Position numbers and translations under genes: made by a program. A DNA stretch of 54,930 bases from Mycobacterium sp. IS-1264 (GTDB lineage Bacteria; Actinomycetota; Actinomycetes; Mycobacteriales; Mycobacteriaceae), in NCBI RefSeq assembly GCF_001954195.1, contig NZ_MBES01000045.1, positions 1 through 54,930 of the forward strand, written 5' to 3'. Shown one piece after another: positions 32,643-41,291 of the stretch (positions are counted from its first letter, which is position 1; the number at the start of each line of letters is the position of its first letter). The notes under the pieces were generated by a model that saw only the letters and a program-made list of their open reading frames with translations, was not told the DNA's origin and ran no database searches.

Positions 32643-33863
32643 ATGTCAGGCGTGCTGAGTGGGGTCCGGGTCGTCGAATTGGCCTCGTGGACGTACGTGC
32701 CGTCCGCCGGTGCCGCCCTGGCGGATTGGGGCGCCGACGTGATCAAGGTGGAAGGCGTCGCGTCCGGAGATCCGGGACGGGCGCTGGTCGTCGGTGGTTT
32801 CACCCGCGAAGCGGCCCGCCCGGACGCCGACTTCATTCTCGAGTTGGGCAACCGCGGCAAGCGCAGCATCGCCATCGACGTCAAGTCCGACACCGGGCGG
32901 GATCTGTTCGGCCGGCTGTTGGCCAGTGCGGATGTCTTCCTGACCAATTGGCTGCCCGCGGCACTCGAACGGGCCCGGCTGACCGTCGAGGACATCCGCG
33001 CGTTCAACCCGAAGATCATCATCGCGCGGGGGACCGGCCTCGGGGTGCGTGGCCCGGACCGGGATCGCGGCGGTTTCGACGCGGCCACCTACCTGGCGCG
33101 GGGCGGGGTCGCCTACACATTGACGCCGTTCGGGTCCGAAACACCCGCCGTCCAGGGCCCGGGGTTCGGGGATCTGCAGGGCGGGGCGACCCTGGCCGGG
33201 GGCGTGTGCGCCGCGTTGTTCCACCGGGAGCGCACCGGTGAGCCGACGATCGTCGATTCGTCACTGCTGGCCCAGGCGATGTGGGCCATCGCACCGGCGA
33301 TTTGCGCGGCCGATTTCTTCGACATCGACGGTATTCCGGGCGCGCCGCCGGGGTTGGCCATCAATCCACTCGTGAATAGGTACAAGACCAAGGACGGCAG
33401 GTGGATTCAGCTGGTCTTCTTGCAGCCCGACAAATTCTGGGCCGGATTCTGCGAGCGGATCGGTCTGCCGGAGCTGGCCACCGACGAGCGCTTCGTGCCG
33501 TCGAGCAATCTGATCGCCAATGCGGCCGCGGCGACCGAGATCGTGGCCGAGACGTTCGCCCGCCATGACCTCGCGCACTGGCAGAGGGCGCTGGCCGACG
33601 AGCCGGGGGTATGGGCCGCGCTGGCCACGCCGCGGGAGACCCTCAACGACCCGCAAGTCGAACCCAACGGATACGTGGTGACCAACGTCGACGACCACGG
33701 CGAGAAATACCGGATCGTCGCGGCGCCCGTCCAATTCAACGAAACCCCGCCGGGTCCGGCGCGTGCTCCAGAGCATGGGCAGCATACCGAGGAGATTCTG
33801 CTCGAGCTCGACGTCGACTGGGACGACATCGCCAAGGCAAAGGACCTCAGAGCCATTCTGTGA
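32643..33863 (+). CDS. CaiB/BaiF (family III) CoA-transferase
   Basis: A 406-aa CoA-transferase. V-x-V-V-E-L-A-S-W and the L-A-D-W-G-A-D-V-I-K-V-E segment, then N-R-G-K-R-S-I-A-I-D and D-V-F-L-T-N-W-L-P, are typical. The catalytic Asp is in G-F-G-D-L-Q-G-G, where family III enzymes form an aspartyl-CoA thioester. It moves CoA between an acyl-CoA and a carboxylic acid, and may also act as an epimerase (AMACR-like). It is divergent from the E1 operon and likely serves the same route, offering ATP-free activation of the acid besides the ligase. Confidence 0.92.
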   Translation: MSGVLSGVRVVELASWTYVPSAGAALADWGADVIKVEGVASGDPGRALVVGGFTREAARPDADFILELGNRGKRSIAIDVKSDTGRDLFGRLLASADVFLTNWLPAALERARLTVEDIRAFNPKIIIARGTGLGVRGPDRDRGGFDAATYLARGGVAYTLTPFGSETPAVQGPGFGDLQGGATLAGGVCAALFHRERTGEPTIVDSSLLAQAMWAIAPAICAADFFDIDGIPGAPPGLAINPLVNRYKTKDGRWIQLVFLQPDKFWAGFCERIGLPELATDERFVPSSNLIANAAAATEIVAETFARHDLAHWQRALADEPGVWAALATPRETLNDPQVEPNGYVVTNVDDHGEKYRIVAAPVQFNETPPGPARAPEHGQHTEEILLELDVDWDDIAKAKDLRAIL

Positions 33864-33879
33864 GGCCGGCGGCCACCCC

Positions 33880-33935
33880 TTGATTTTGATACCCCATGGG
33901 GTATAGTGGCGGTTGGCGATATACCCCCAGGGGTA
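33880..33935 (+). promoter_or_regulatory. Promoter with two CsoR/CstR-type palindromic operators
   Basis: A sigma-A-like promoter, TTGATT (33880-33885), 16 bases, TATAGT (33902-33907). The spacer and part of the -10 box are covered by a perfect 16-bp palindrome, ATACCCCATGGGGTAT (33889-33904). A second perfect 14-bp palindrome, TACCCCCAGGGGTA, lies at 33922-33935, just past the expected start of transcription. The centres are 32 bp apart, about three helical turns. The form A/T-C4-x-x-G4-T/A is that bound by CsoR-family tetramers, so the gene downstream is probably self-repressing. Confidence 0.88.
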
Positions 33936-33946
33936 CTGGTGGGTAG

Positions 33947-34237
<291 letters not shown>

Positions 34238-34277
34238 GGCGCGTGTGGGCAGCTTCCGGACAGGAAAGGAAAGTCGA

Positions 34278-34691
34278 ATGGACATCGCGATCTCAACACC
34301 GCTGCGGGCCTCTTTCGAAGATGCGGTCGGACGGACTCGTGAGGCGCTCGCGGAGCAGGGATTTGGCGTACTGACCGAAATCGACATGAAGGCCACGCTG
34401 AAAGCCAAACTCGGCGAGGACATGGAGAACTACCTGATCCTCGGCGCCTGCAACCCGCCGCTGGCGCATCGGGCAGTGGAGGCGAATCGCCAGATCGGCC
34501 TACTGCTGCCGTGCAACGTCGTCGTGCGCGCGGACCCTGATGATGCGGACACCGTGCTCGTCGAAGCGATGAACCCAGGGCTGCTGGTGGAGGTTACCGG
34601 CGAGCCGGAGCTGCGTCCCGTCGCCGAAGAGGTTACGGGCAGGCTGCAAGCGGCAATCGACTCGTTGAAACACGATCAGCCGGTCAGCTGA
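34278..34691 (+). CDS. DUF302 protein
   Basis: A 137-aa DUF302 protein: F-E-x-A-V-x-R-x-R-E-A-L-x-x-x-G-F-G-V-L-T-E-I-D, then Y-L-I-L-G-A-C-N-P-P-L-A-H-R-A (C58) and L-L-L-P-C-N-V-V-V-R (C79). The fold is a compact alpha-beta roll; the two conserved Cys and the pairing with a CsoR-type regulator point to a role in sulfur or metal stress, but the activity is unknown. ATG 34278 follows AGGAAAGG. It is the second gene of the cstR-like operon. Confidence 0.85.
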   Translation: MDIAISTPLRASFEDAVGRTREALAEQGFGVLTEIDMKATLKAKLGEDMENYLILGACNPPLAHRAVEANRQIGLLLPCNVVVRADPDDADTVLVEAMNPGLLVEVTGEPELRPVAEEVTGRLQAAIDSLKHDQPVS

Positions 34692-34923
34692 TAGGCTCAC
34701 GCGAATTATCTTCTGCGCCCGCGTGTTTGGCATCTGATCGATCTCAACACGATCACAACCGCGTATCGATGTAGGCGCCGGTCTGGCACAACCACGTCGA
34801 TCCACAAATCATGGCACAGGGCACCTTTGAAGGATCGGGTCGCGAGTTGCGGGGACTCGCAAGGGATCCTGGCTCCACTGAGTGGTGGATTTCGGCAAGG
34901 CGTCAACAGGAGGTATCCGCAGC

Positions 34924-35214
34924 ATGATGGCGAACTGGGTCCCGGCCCAGACTACGTGTGGCCCGAACTCCGGTCGCATTCTCGATACCGCGCGGGGCAT
35001 TCTCATCGGACTCCGGCGGTGCCGCTCGGACGCGGCTTTCGACGAATTGCACAGCGCGGCACTGCGTCACCGGGTGCCGGTGTTTGCAATGGCCTGGGCG
35101 CTGGTCCACCTGGCCGGTGATGGCGAGAAGACGACCAGCTTCACCGATGCGCAGTCCGCGGCGCGTCGCGAGTGGGGGCCGCTGTTCACCGAGTCCGCTG
35201 CGGTGATGAGTTGA
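34924..35214 (+). CDS. ANTAR-domain protein (small)
   Basis: A 96-aa protein whose centre (about 16-63) reads I-L-D-T-A-R-G-I-L-I-G-L-R-R-C-R-S-D-A-A-F-D-E-L-H, matching the ANTAR three-helix domain that binds paired RNA hexaloop hairpins and prevents termination. No GAF or PAS sensing domain precedes it, so it lacks an obvious input. ATG 34924 has AGGAGG about 10 bases upstream, better than GTG 34882. It lies 230 bases after the DUF302 gene and appears to be separately transcribed. No hairpin pair of ANTAR type was found nearby. Confidence 0.72.
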   Translation: MMANWVPAQTTCGPNSGRILDTARGILIGLRRCRSDAAFDELHSAALRHRVPVFAMAWALVHLAGDGEKTTSFTDAQSAARREWGPLFTESAAVMS

Positions 35215-35450
35215 GTGGCGAAGAGGAACTTGGCACGGCCGGGGTCCCGGGGGGTACCGCGGCCGTTGCCAACTCTCATCGAGCGAGTCAAAAGCCCTCG
35301 GAGCGTGATGTTTTCCCGCTGCGGCTGCATTGGCCCACTCGATCGCGGCGCACCAGGCACTACCGTAAGAGCGCGATACGTCCCGCCGTCACAGACGATC
35401 GCGTGGTGAATTTTCTTCGGTGACGCCTGCCGGTCGGCGTCTTGACGTCG

Positions 35451-36188
35451 TCAACGGGTCCAGGCCGGCGCGCCGGCCGCGGTGCGCAAAGCGTCGACAA
35501 TGCGTTGCTCCTTCTCGAGGAAACGCTCGGTGGGTGCCGGCACAGATATTGCGACCACAATGTCACCCATCGCCCGTCGTGCGATCGCGGCCGCGGAAAT
35601 GCCGGGGGTGTGTTCCCCGCGATCGAAAGCGATTCCGGTGCCGCGGATCTCGCTGATCTCGCGGCGCAACCCTTCGGCGACTACCGGGTCAAACCGGGCG
35701 ATGAGGCTCTCGGCGTCGGCGTCGTCGAGCGCGGCGAGGGCCGCCTTTCCGTTCGCGGTGACATCTAACGGGAATCGCAGGCCGACGGCCGAAACGGCCC
35801 GCAGGCGGTGTGACGATTCGATCTGGTCCACGAACCACATCCGCTGGCCACGCAGTATCGACAGGTCGACGGTCTCGCCGTCGGTGGCGCGCGATACCCG
35901 CTCTATGGTCGGACGGAAGATCGCCGCGACGCGGTCACCGGCGGCGCTGCCGAACCCCAGCACGCGATCGCCCAGCGCGAAACGGCCATGCGAATCCACA
36001 CTGGCCAGACCGACTTCGACAAGGCCCACCAGTAACCGGCGGGCGGTCGACTTGGCCAGCCCGAGCCGCTCACTGAGGTCGACGAGGCGCAGGCGTCCGG
36101 GCTCCGCGGCGATCTCATCCAGCGCTGCGGCGGCGCGACGCAGGACCTGGATGCCCTCGTCGCGATTCGTCTGAGATTTCTGTTCCAT
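35451..36188 (-). CDS. IclR-family transcriptional regulator (Rv1773c-like)
   Basis: A 245-aa regulator: an N-terminal winged helix (about 10-75; L-V-D-L-S-E-R-L-G-L-A-K-S-T-A-R-R-L-L) and the IclR effector domain (about 85-245) with G-x-R-x-P-L-x-x-T-A-x-G-K-A-A-L-A and a C-terminal G-I-S-A-A-A-I-A-R-R. The order regulator / flavin oxidase / hydrolase is that of Rv1773c-Rv1774-Rv1775 as I recall it. It is divergent from the oxidase gene; tandem repeats in the gap look like its sites. The effector is probably an aromatic or related acid. Confidence 0.9.
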   Translation of the reverse strand: MEQKSQTNRDEGIQVLRRAAAALDEIAAEPGRLRLVDLSERLGLAKSTARRLLVGLVEVGLASVDSHGRFALGDRVLGFGSAAGDRVAAIFRPTIERVSRATDGETVDLSILRGQRMWFVDQIESSHRLRAVSAVGLRFPLDVTANGKAALAALDDADAESLIARFDPVVAEGLRREISEIRGTGIAFDRGEHTPGISAAAIARRAMGDIVVAISVPAPTERFLEKEQRIVDALRTAAGAPAWTR

Positions 36189-36214
36189 GCGCGGCACCAC
36201 CCCACTATAGTGTT

Positions 36215-36250
36215 CCGCATTACGGATCGTAAAGAACCGTATTGTGGATC
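36215..36250. promoter_or_regulatory. Tandem IclR operator-like repeats
   Basis: Two imperfect direct repeats, CCGCATTACGGATC (36215-36228) and CCGTATTGTGGATC (36237-36250), are 22 bp apart, about two helical turns. The first is also a dyad, CCG-N5-CGG. They lie between the IclR start (36188) and the oxidase start (36264), ending just before its ribosome site, where tetrameric IclR proteins commonly bind. Confidence 0.7.
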
Positions 36251-36263
36251 AAAGGAGCTCCCG

Positions 36264-37604
36264 ATGAGTGCGCTACCTGCAGGTCGGCATTATTTCCGCG
36301 GCGACGACGGGTATGAAACCGCTCGCCGCGGCACCGTGTGGAACCAACGTGTTCCCGAGCGCTACCCGGAAGTGATCGTCGTGGCCGCGGGCGTCGACGA
36401 TGTCGTCGGGGCGCTGCGCTACGCCCGGGCCAACGGCCTCAAGGTCAGCATCCGGTCGGGCGGCCACAGCTGGGCGGCCAACCATCTCCGTGACGGCTCC
36501 TTGCTGCTCGACATGAAAGGCGTCGACCACGCGACGATCGACGCCGATAAGGCCACCGCCGTCGTCGGCCCGGGGAAGGGTGGCAGTGTGCTCATGGGCG
36601 AGCTGGAGGCTCAGAATCTGTTCTTTCCCGCCGGCCACTGTAAGGGTGTCTGTGTCGGGGGCTATCTGCTTCAGGGCGGCTACGGCTGGAACAGCCGCGT
36701 CTGGGGTTTGGCGTGTGAGAGCGTGATCGGACTCGACGTGGTCACCGCGGCCGGCGAACTGATTCACTGCGACGCGGAGAACCATCCGGATCTGTACTGG
36801 GCCGCGCGCGGGGCAGGACCCGGCTTCTTCGGAGTGGTTACCTCCTTTCATCTCAAGCTCTTCCCGCGTCCGGCCGCTTGCGGTACGAGCGTGTACGTCT
36901 ACCCGATCGAGCTGGCAGACGAGATCTATACCTGGGCCCGTAACGTCAGCGCCGAGGTCGACCGACGCGTCGAAATGCAAATAGTCGCAAGCAAAAGCGT
37001 CCCGAGCATGAACCTGGACGGCCCGGCCATCACGTTCGCCTCCCCGGCGTTCGCCGATTCCGAAAAGGAAGCGGAGGAGGCGCTGGCGATCTTTGGCACC
37101 GTCCCCGTTGTCGACAAAGCGCTCGTCAAAATTCCTTACCTCCCAACCGATATGCCCACCTGGTACGACGCCGTGATGAGCAACTACCTGTCCGACCATC
37201 GCTATGCCGCGGACAACATGTGGACATCGGCCTCCGCCGAAGACCTGCTGCCCGGCATTCGCAACATCATCGACACGATCCCGGACCATCCGTCGCACTT
37301 CCTGTGGCTGAACTGGGGGCCGTCACCGCAGCGCCCGGACATGGCCTACAGCATCGAAGACGAGGTGTATCTGGCGCTCTACGGCGCCTGGAAGAACGAA
37401 TCCGACGACGAGAAGTACGGCGACTGGGCACGATCCAACATGGCGGCGATGTCGCACTTGGCCACCGGAATTCAGCTCGCCGACGAAAACCTGGGTCAGC
37501 GACCGGCCCGATTCGCCAGTGACGAGGCCATGGTTCGCCTGGACAGGGTGCGCGCCGCTTATGACCCCGACGGTTTGTTCAACAGCTGGATGGGACGAGT
37601 CTGA
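36264..37604 (+). CDS. Berberine-bridge-type FAD-linked oxidase (Rv1774-like)
   Basis: A 446-aa flavoprotein of the PCMH/BBE group. The FAD-linking His is in RSGGHSWAA (PP loop), and C-K-G-V-C-V-G-G-Y-L-L-Q-G-G-Y-G aligns with the C-P-x-V-G-x-G-G-x-x-x-G-G-G segment whose Cys forms the second bond, so a bicovalent flavin is likely. The C-terminal BBE motif is A-A-Y-D-P-D-G-L-F-N-S-W. Such enzymes oxidise alcohols, sugars or phenolic compounds and pass electrons to O2. ATG 36264 has AAAGGAG upstream; the frame runs up to 36210 through the operator region. TGATG overlap with the next gene. Confidence 0.9.
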   Translation: MSALPAGRHYFRGDDGYETARRGTVWNQRVPERYPEVIVVAAGVDDVVGALRYARANGLKVSIRSGGHSWAANHLRDGSLLLDMKGVDHATIDADKATAVVGPGKGGSVLMGELEAQNLFFPAGHCKGVCVGGYLLQGGYGWNSRVWGLACESVIGLDVVTAAGELIHCDAENHPDLYWAARGAGPGFFGVVTSFHLKLFPRPAACGTSVYVYPIELADEIYTWARNVSAEVDRRVEMQIVASKSVPSMNLDGPAITFASPAFADSEKEAEEALAIFGTVPVVDKALVKIPYLPTDMPTWYDAVMSNYLSDHRYAADNMWTSASAEDLLPGIRNIIDTIPDHPSHFLWLNWGPSPQRPDMAYSIEDEVYLALYGAWKNESDDEKYGDWARSNMAAMSHLATGIQLADENLGQRPARFASDEAMVRLDRVRAAYDPDGLFNSWMGRV

Positions 37605-38413
37605 TGAACGGCGAACTCTACCTCGGCTATCGCGACGGCGACGCCCAGACGCCGTTCGGCAAGTTCTTCAAGCCCGAGATGGCAACGCTGCCATCACATG
37701 TCGTCGAGGCGTTACATCATGGTCCGCAGGCCGGGCCCGCGCTGCTGGCGTTCGAATCCGCGGCGAGTCTCGCCGACGAGGGGTACCAGCAGACGGAGAA
37801 CGGCTACGGCGTGCTCGACGACGGGAGCATGCAGGTGTCCGTCCGTACCGACATGCCCGGTGTCGCGCCCGCGATGTGGGCGTGGTGGTTCGGCTGGCAC
37901 GGCAGCGACACCCATCGATACAAACTCTGGCATCCGCGCGCGCACCTGTCGGCTCGATGGAAAGACGGGGACGATGCGGGCCGTACGGGCGCGCAGCGCT
38001 ACGTCGGGCGTTGGTCGATGATCAGCGAGTACATCGGTTCGGCAAGGCTGAATGCCGCAATTCAATTCGTCACGCCGGCCACCCTGGGCCTGCCCGCCGA
38101 TAACGACGATGCGGTGGCGATCTGCGCGCGGCTGGGCTCGGGTCACGCCCCAGTGGACGCGGGCTGGTTCGTCCATCAGGTCCGGTCGACCCAGGGCGGC
38201 GCCGAAATGCGGTCACGGTTCTGGATGGGTGGGCCGCACATCGCGGTGCGCAACGCTCCTGGCGTGGCGTCGCGGGCCGTTCGTCCCCTCGCGGCGCGGG
38301 TGCTCGGCAACTCGGAGTCGTACGCCCGCAATCTTCTGGTGCACTGCGCCCAGGAGATGAATCACCTGGCGGGTTTCCTACCCGAGCTGTTCGACTCGTT
38401 CGGCGACGATTGA
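37604..38413 (+). CDS. PhlG-like (DAPG hydrolase family) protein (Rv1775-like)
   Basis: A 269-aa protein that resembles 2,4-diacetylphloroglucinol hydrolase PhlG, a zinc C-C hydrolase. W-W-F-G-W-H-G-S-D-T-H-R-Y-K-L-W-H-P-R-A-H is the family's central block. The PhlG zinc ligands H129, E160, H270 and E274 seem to match H110 (or H114), E142, H247 and E251; the spacings (32, 105 and 4 residues) are close to PhlG's (31, 110, 4). It is coupled by a 1-base overlap to the flavin oxidase, so the pair probably oxidises and then cleaves a phenolic or beta-diketone compound. The family name is my reading of motifs, not a database hit. Confidence 0.75.
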   Translation: MNGELYLGYRDGDAQTPFGKFFKPEMATLPSHVVEALHHGPQAGPALLAFESAASLADEGYQQTENGYGVLDDGSMQVSVRTDMPGVAPAMWAWWFGWHGSDTHRYKLWHPRAHLSARWKDGDDAGRTGAQRYVGRWSMISEYIGSARLNAAIQFVTPATLGLPADNDDAVAICARLGSGHAPVDAGWFVHQVRSTQGGAEMRSRFWMGGPHIAVRNAPGVASRAVRPLAARVLGNSESYARNLLVHCAQEMNHLAGFLPELFDSFGDD

Positions 38414-38437
38414 CCGGGCTCAGGCGAATGCCGGCGG

Positions 38438-40213
38438 TTATTCCGCGGGCGGCAATTCGCGCGGGCCGTCGGGCGCACGGAGTCGACGGGGTCCGCTTCG
38501 CTCCACCAACTCCCGCCCGTGGTCGCGCTGCGGGAGTGACAAACCCTCCGCGTCGCCGCCGGGCAGCGGCCGCGACGAGTGCGGCTGATGACGACGTACC
38601 TCATCATGCGCGTGGCGTTCGCGCGACGATTGAATGCCGTGTCGGGACGGCTCGTCGGCCGGCTGCCGGTCGACGGGGTCCGAACTCTCGGAGTCGACCG
38701 TGATTTTGCGAGTCCGCTTGAGCGAGAACGTGATCTCCTCGACCTCTTCGAACACCTGACGGGCGGTACGCAGCGGCTGGGTGGTGTTGTCGATCACCCG
38801 CGCAACGAACGGCGGCACCAGCGGGCGAATCCAGCGCGCCGCGGCCTTCGTCGCGTCCGGAATCGAGGGGATCAACGGTGTGGCTCGTTCGTCGTGGGCG
38901 TCGACCTCGCCGCTTGCCTCGATCTCCGCCGGCAGGCTCTCGACGTCCTCCGGGCGGTGATCCTGTGCGCCGGTGGGCAATTGGGCGAGCGCTCGGCTGG
39001 CCGCCTCCGCTTCCGCGGCGATCGGCAGGTACATGTCTTCCTCCCTTGGCTCGAATGTACGCTGCGCCGACGCGCGCCGCGGTCCCTCGAGTGCTTCCGC
39101 GACCCGGCGACGTTGCTGCTCGCGGTCGATTTCGGCCTGGGCCTCGACAGCGAGGCGGGCCTGGGTGAGTTGGTGCTCGGCCCAGAGGATTTCGGCCTCG
39201 CGGCGAACCTCGGCCCGCTTGACCGCAATCGCGGTATCCGCCTCGAGTTCGGCGCGTTCACGCTCCGCTCGCGCCGAGGCATGCCGATCCTGAGTCGTCT
39301 CGCCACGCCAGAGCCGCAGGATCATGGGCAGCAGGTAGATCAGCACAAAGAACGCGATCGTCAGCAGCCGCAGCATCAGTGCCCCGGTGCTGGCGAAAGT
39401 GAGGTCGTTCATCGCGACCCAGCGTGCGCCGAGCCCGCGACCGGCGTCCGCGACCACGTGTTGGCGCGCCTGCGTCAGCGCCTGCTCCTCGCGGGAGACT
39501 ATGGCGTCCAGCTCCGGGGCCAGGCGGTCGCGAGCCGCCAAAGCGGTGTCCAGCTCATGCTGCGCATCGGCGAGAAGCTGGTTGGCGGTTCGTGTTTCGG
39601 GCCCGGCACCGGGGACTCCGGTGATTCGCGTCTGCGGGCACGCCGGCGTGGGATTGAATTCGCAGCGCGCGACCACCAAGGCCTGGTCCTGATGCAGGCG
39701 GGCCTGTTCGACCGCGTTGTCGAGCGCGGTGCGCGCATCCCGTGTCTGTCGCAGCGACGCCGACGCTTGCGCGACGGCGGGCGACGAGTCCGCGCCGCGT
39801 AGGGCCCGCTCGTCGAGGCGATGCTCGATCGATGCGGCGAACACCACCAGCGCGGCGAGTTCGCCGACGACCACGCCGACCGCCGTCGCGACCGCCGCGC
39901 GTCCGGCAATGCCTGGTCGGCCACGGTCGGGACCTGTGGCGGTGCCCCGCGTCACCGCCCCTACCAGCAGGCCGAAGACGAGGGTCAGCGGCACGATGGC
40001 AAGCACCGGCCAGCGCGCCGACTCCGAAACGGCCAAGGTCGCCACCAGCCAGGCCAGCGCGGACCCGAACAGGACGACGGCGCCGGCGACGGCATGGGTG
40101 GACCGCTCGTGACGTTCGCCGAGTTCGCGCCAGTGTCCGCCGCCAACCCAGGTGAACAGTGCCGCGATCGCCGACGTGGCCGAGCGCGACTCGGTAGCTT
40201 CGTGGGCGCTCAT
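38438..40213 (-). CDS. DUF4407 integral membrane protein (Rv1779c-like)
   Basis: A roughly 591-aa membrane protein with N-terminal hydrophobic helices near 42-65, 70-92 and 105-125, an extracytoplasmic loop with charged coiled helices and two Cys, a further helix near 275-295, then a long charged coiled coil (about 305-395; A-R-A-E-R-E-R-A-E-L-E-A) and a hydrophilic C-terminal tail. The layout fits DUF4407. The frame is also open from TTG 40234; ATG 40213 is preferred. It keeps the position of Rv1779c before Rv1780. Function unknown. Confidence 0.82.
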   Translation of the reverse strand: MSAHEATESRSATSAIAALFTWVGGGHWRELGERHERSTHAVAGAVVLFGSALAWLVATLAVSESARWPVLAIVPLTLVFGLLVGAVTRGTATGPDRGRPGIAGRAAVATAVGVVVGELAALVVFAASIEHRLDERALRGADSSPAVAQASASLRQTRDARTALDNAVEQARLHQDQALVVARCEFNPTPACPQTRITGVPGAGPETRTANQLLADAQHELDTALAARDRLAPELDAIVSREEQALTQARQHVVADAGRGLGARWVAMNDLTFASTGALMLRLLTIAFFVLIYLLPMILRLWRGETTQDRHASARAERERAELEADTAIAVKRAEVRREAEILWAEHQLTQARLAVEAQAEIDREQQRRRVAEALEGPRRASAQRTFEPREEDMYLPIAAEAEAASRALAQLPTGAQDHRPEDVESLPAEIEASGEVDAHDERATPLIPSIPDATKAAARWIRPLVPPFVARVIDNTTQPLRTARQVFEEVEEITFSLKRTRKITVDSESSDPVDRQPADEPSRHGIQSSRERHAHDEVRRHQPHSSRPLPGGDAEGLSLPQRDHGRELVERSGPRRLRAPDGPRELPPAE

Positions 40214-40389
40214 AAGACTGAAAAACACCTCCAAGTCCTCCAGGGTCCCAGGCCGCCGGCCGACACACCGAATCGAAGCGACCGGGTGTGGTGTTGTTCA
40301 CAACGGGATCAGGGCATCCGGTGCGAAATTCCTGCGACGCGAGCAGATCAGCGGCCGTTTCGGCAGGTGACATGAGACGGTATAGGCCT

Positions 40390-40947
40390 ATGCAGAACCA
40401 CGATTATGTCACCTACGAAGAGTTCGGCCGCCGGTTCTTCGAGGTCGCCGTGACCCCCGAGCGAGTCGCGAACGCGTTTGCCGACATCGCGGGCAGTGAG
40501 TTCGCCATGGAGCCGATTGCGCAGGGCCCCGGCGGCATTGCCAAGGTCAGCGCCAACGTAAAGATCCGCGACCCGCGAGTCACGCGCCGCCTGGGTGACA
40601 GCATCACGTTCGTCATACACATTCCGCTCTCGATCGACCTCCTGCTCGACCTACGGCTGGACAAGCAGCGGTTTGTGGTCTCCGGAGACATCGCGTTGCG
40701 CGCCACGGCACGAGCCGCCGAGCCGCTGCTGCTGATCGTCGACGTCGCGAAACCGCGGCCGTCCGATATCACCGTCAACGTGTCGTCCAAATCTTTTCGC
40801 GGCGAGATATTGCGCATCCTTGCCGGCGTTGACGGTGAGATCCGGCGCTTCATCGCGCTATACGTCGCCGAAGAAATCGACAAGCCTCAGTCGCAAGCCG
40901 CACAAGTTATCGACGTCGCCCGCCAGCTGAACGAGTCCTGGCCCTAG
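40390..40947 (+). CDS. Conserved mycobacterial protein (Rv1780-like)
   Basis: A 185-aa soluble protein, close in length to M. tuberculosis Rv1780 (187 aa) and in the same place near the ESX-5 locus. N-terminal Y-E-E-F-G-R-R-F-F-E-V-A-V-T-P-E-R-V-A, a middle of alternating strands (V-S-A-N-V-K-I-R-D, F-V-V-S-G-D-I-A-L-R-A), and a C-terminal helix suggest an alpha/beta START-like lipid-binding fold, but this is a guess. The ATG at 40390 starts the similarity; no known motif is visible. Confidence 0.8.
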   Translation: MQNHDYVTYEEFGRRFFEVAVTPERVANAFADIAGSEFAMEPIAQGPGGIAKVSANVKIRDPRVTRRLGDSITFVIHIPLSIDLLLDLRLDKQRFVVSGDIALRATARAAEPLLLIVDVAKPRPSDITVNVSSKSFRGEILRILAGVDGEIRRFIALYVAEEIDKPQSQAAQVIDVARQLNESWP

Positions 40948-40950
40948 CGT

Positions 40951-41187
40951 TTACCGGCCGACGAGCGATTCGCGTTCGGCTTGTCGTATCCGCCTGCGGT
41001 CCATGGCAAGCCAGTCCAGACCGGCGCCCAGGGCCAGCAGCCCTACGATTGCCGCGTCGATGCCGGCGTTGGCGTGGCCCAACGCAAAATTGACCACGCA
41101 GACCACCAACGCAAGCACCGCGGCCGCAACCGCGACGCGCCCGGTGGTGCGGCCATGGCCGAAAAGATCGCGCGAGACGTGCCTCAT
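40951..41187 (-). CDS. Small membrane protein, two helices
   Basis: A 78-aa protein with hydrophobic helices at about 17-37 and 42-61 and basic ends (M-R-H-V-S-R... and D-R-R-R-I-R-Q-A-E-R). No family recognised. It ends 3 bases after the convergent Rv1780-like gene and lies downstream of the cytochrome-Mo fusion on the same strand, so it may be part of that operon. Confidence 0.6.
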   Translation of the reverse strand: MRHVSRDLFGHGRTTGRVAVAAAVLALVVCVVNFALGHANAGIDAAIVGLLALGAGLDWLAMDRRRIRQAERESLVGR

Positions 41188-41291
41188 CAGCCCTCCTCCG
41201 CTGTTTGACGCTGGCCCGGACAGCTCCTTTTACGAGCTACCCGAAAAACCTTCCCGCCAAACGACTTCGGAACGCCGGCGCCGTTGTGCCC

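Noticed and set aside
34692..34923. Riboswitch or ANTAR-target hairpin pair upstream of the ANTAR gene
   Set aside because: No paired stem-loops with hexanucleotide loops of the ANTAR type and no conserved riboswitch core were seen.
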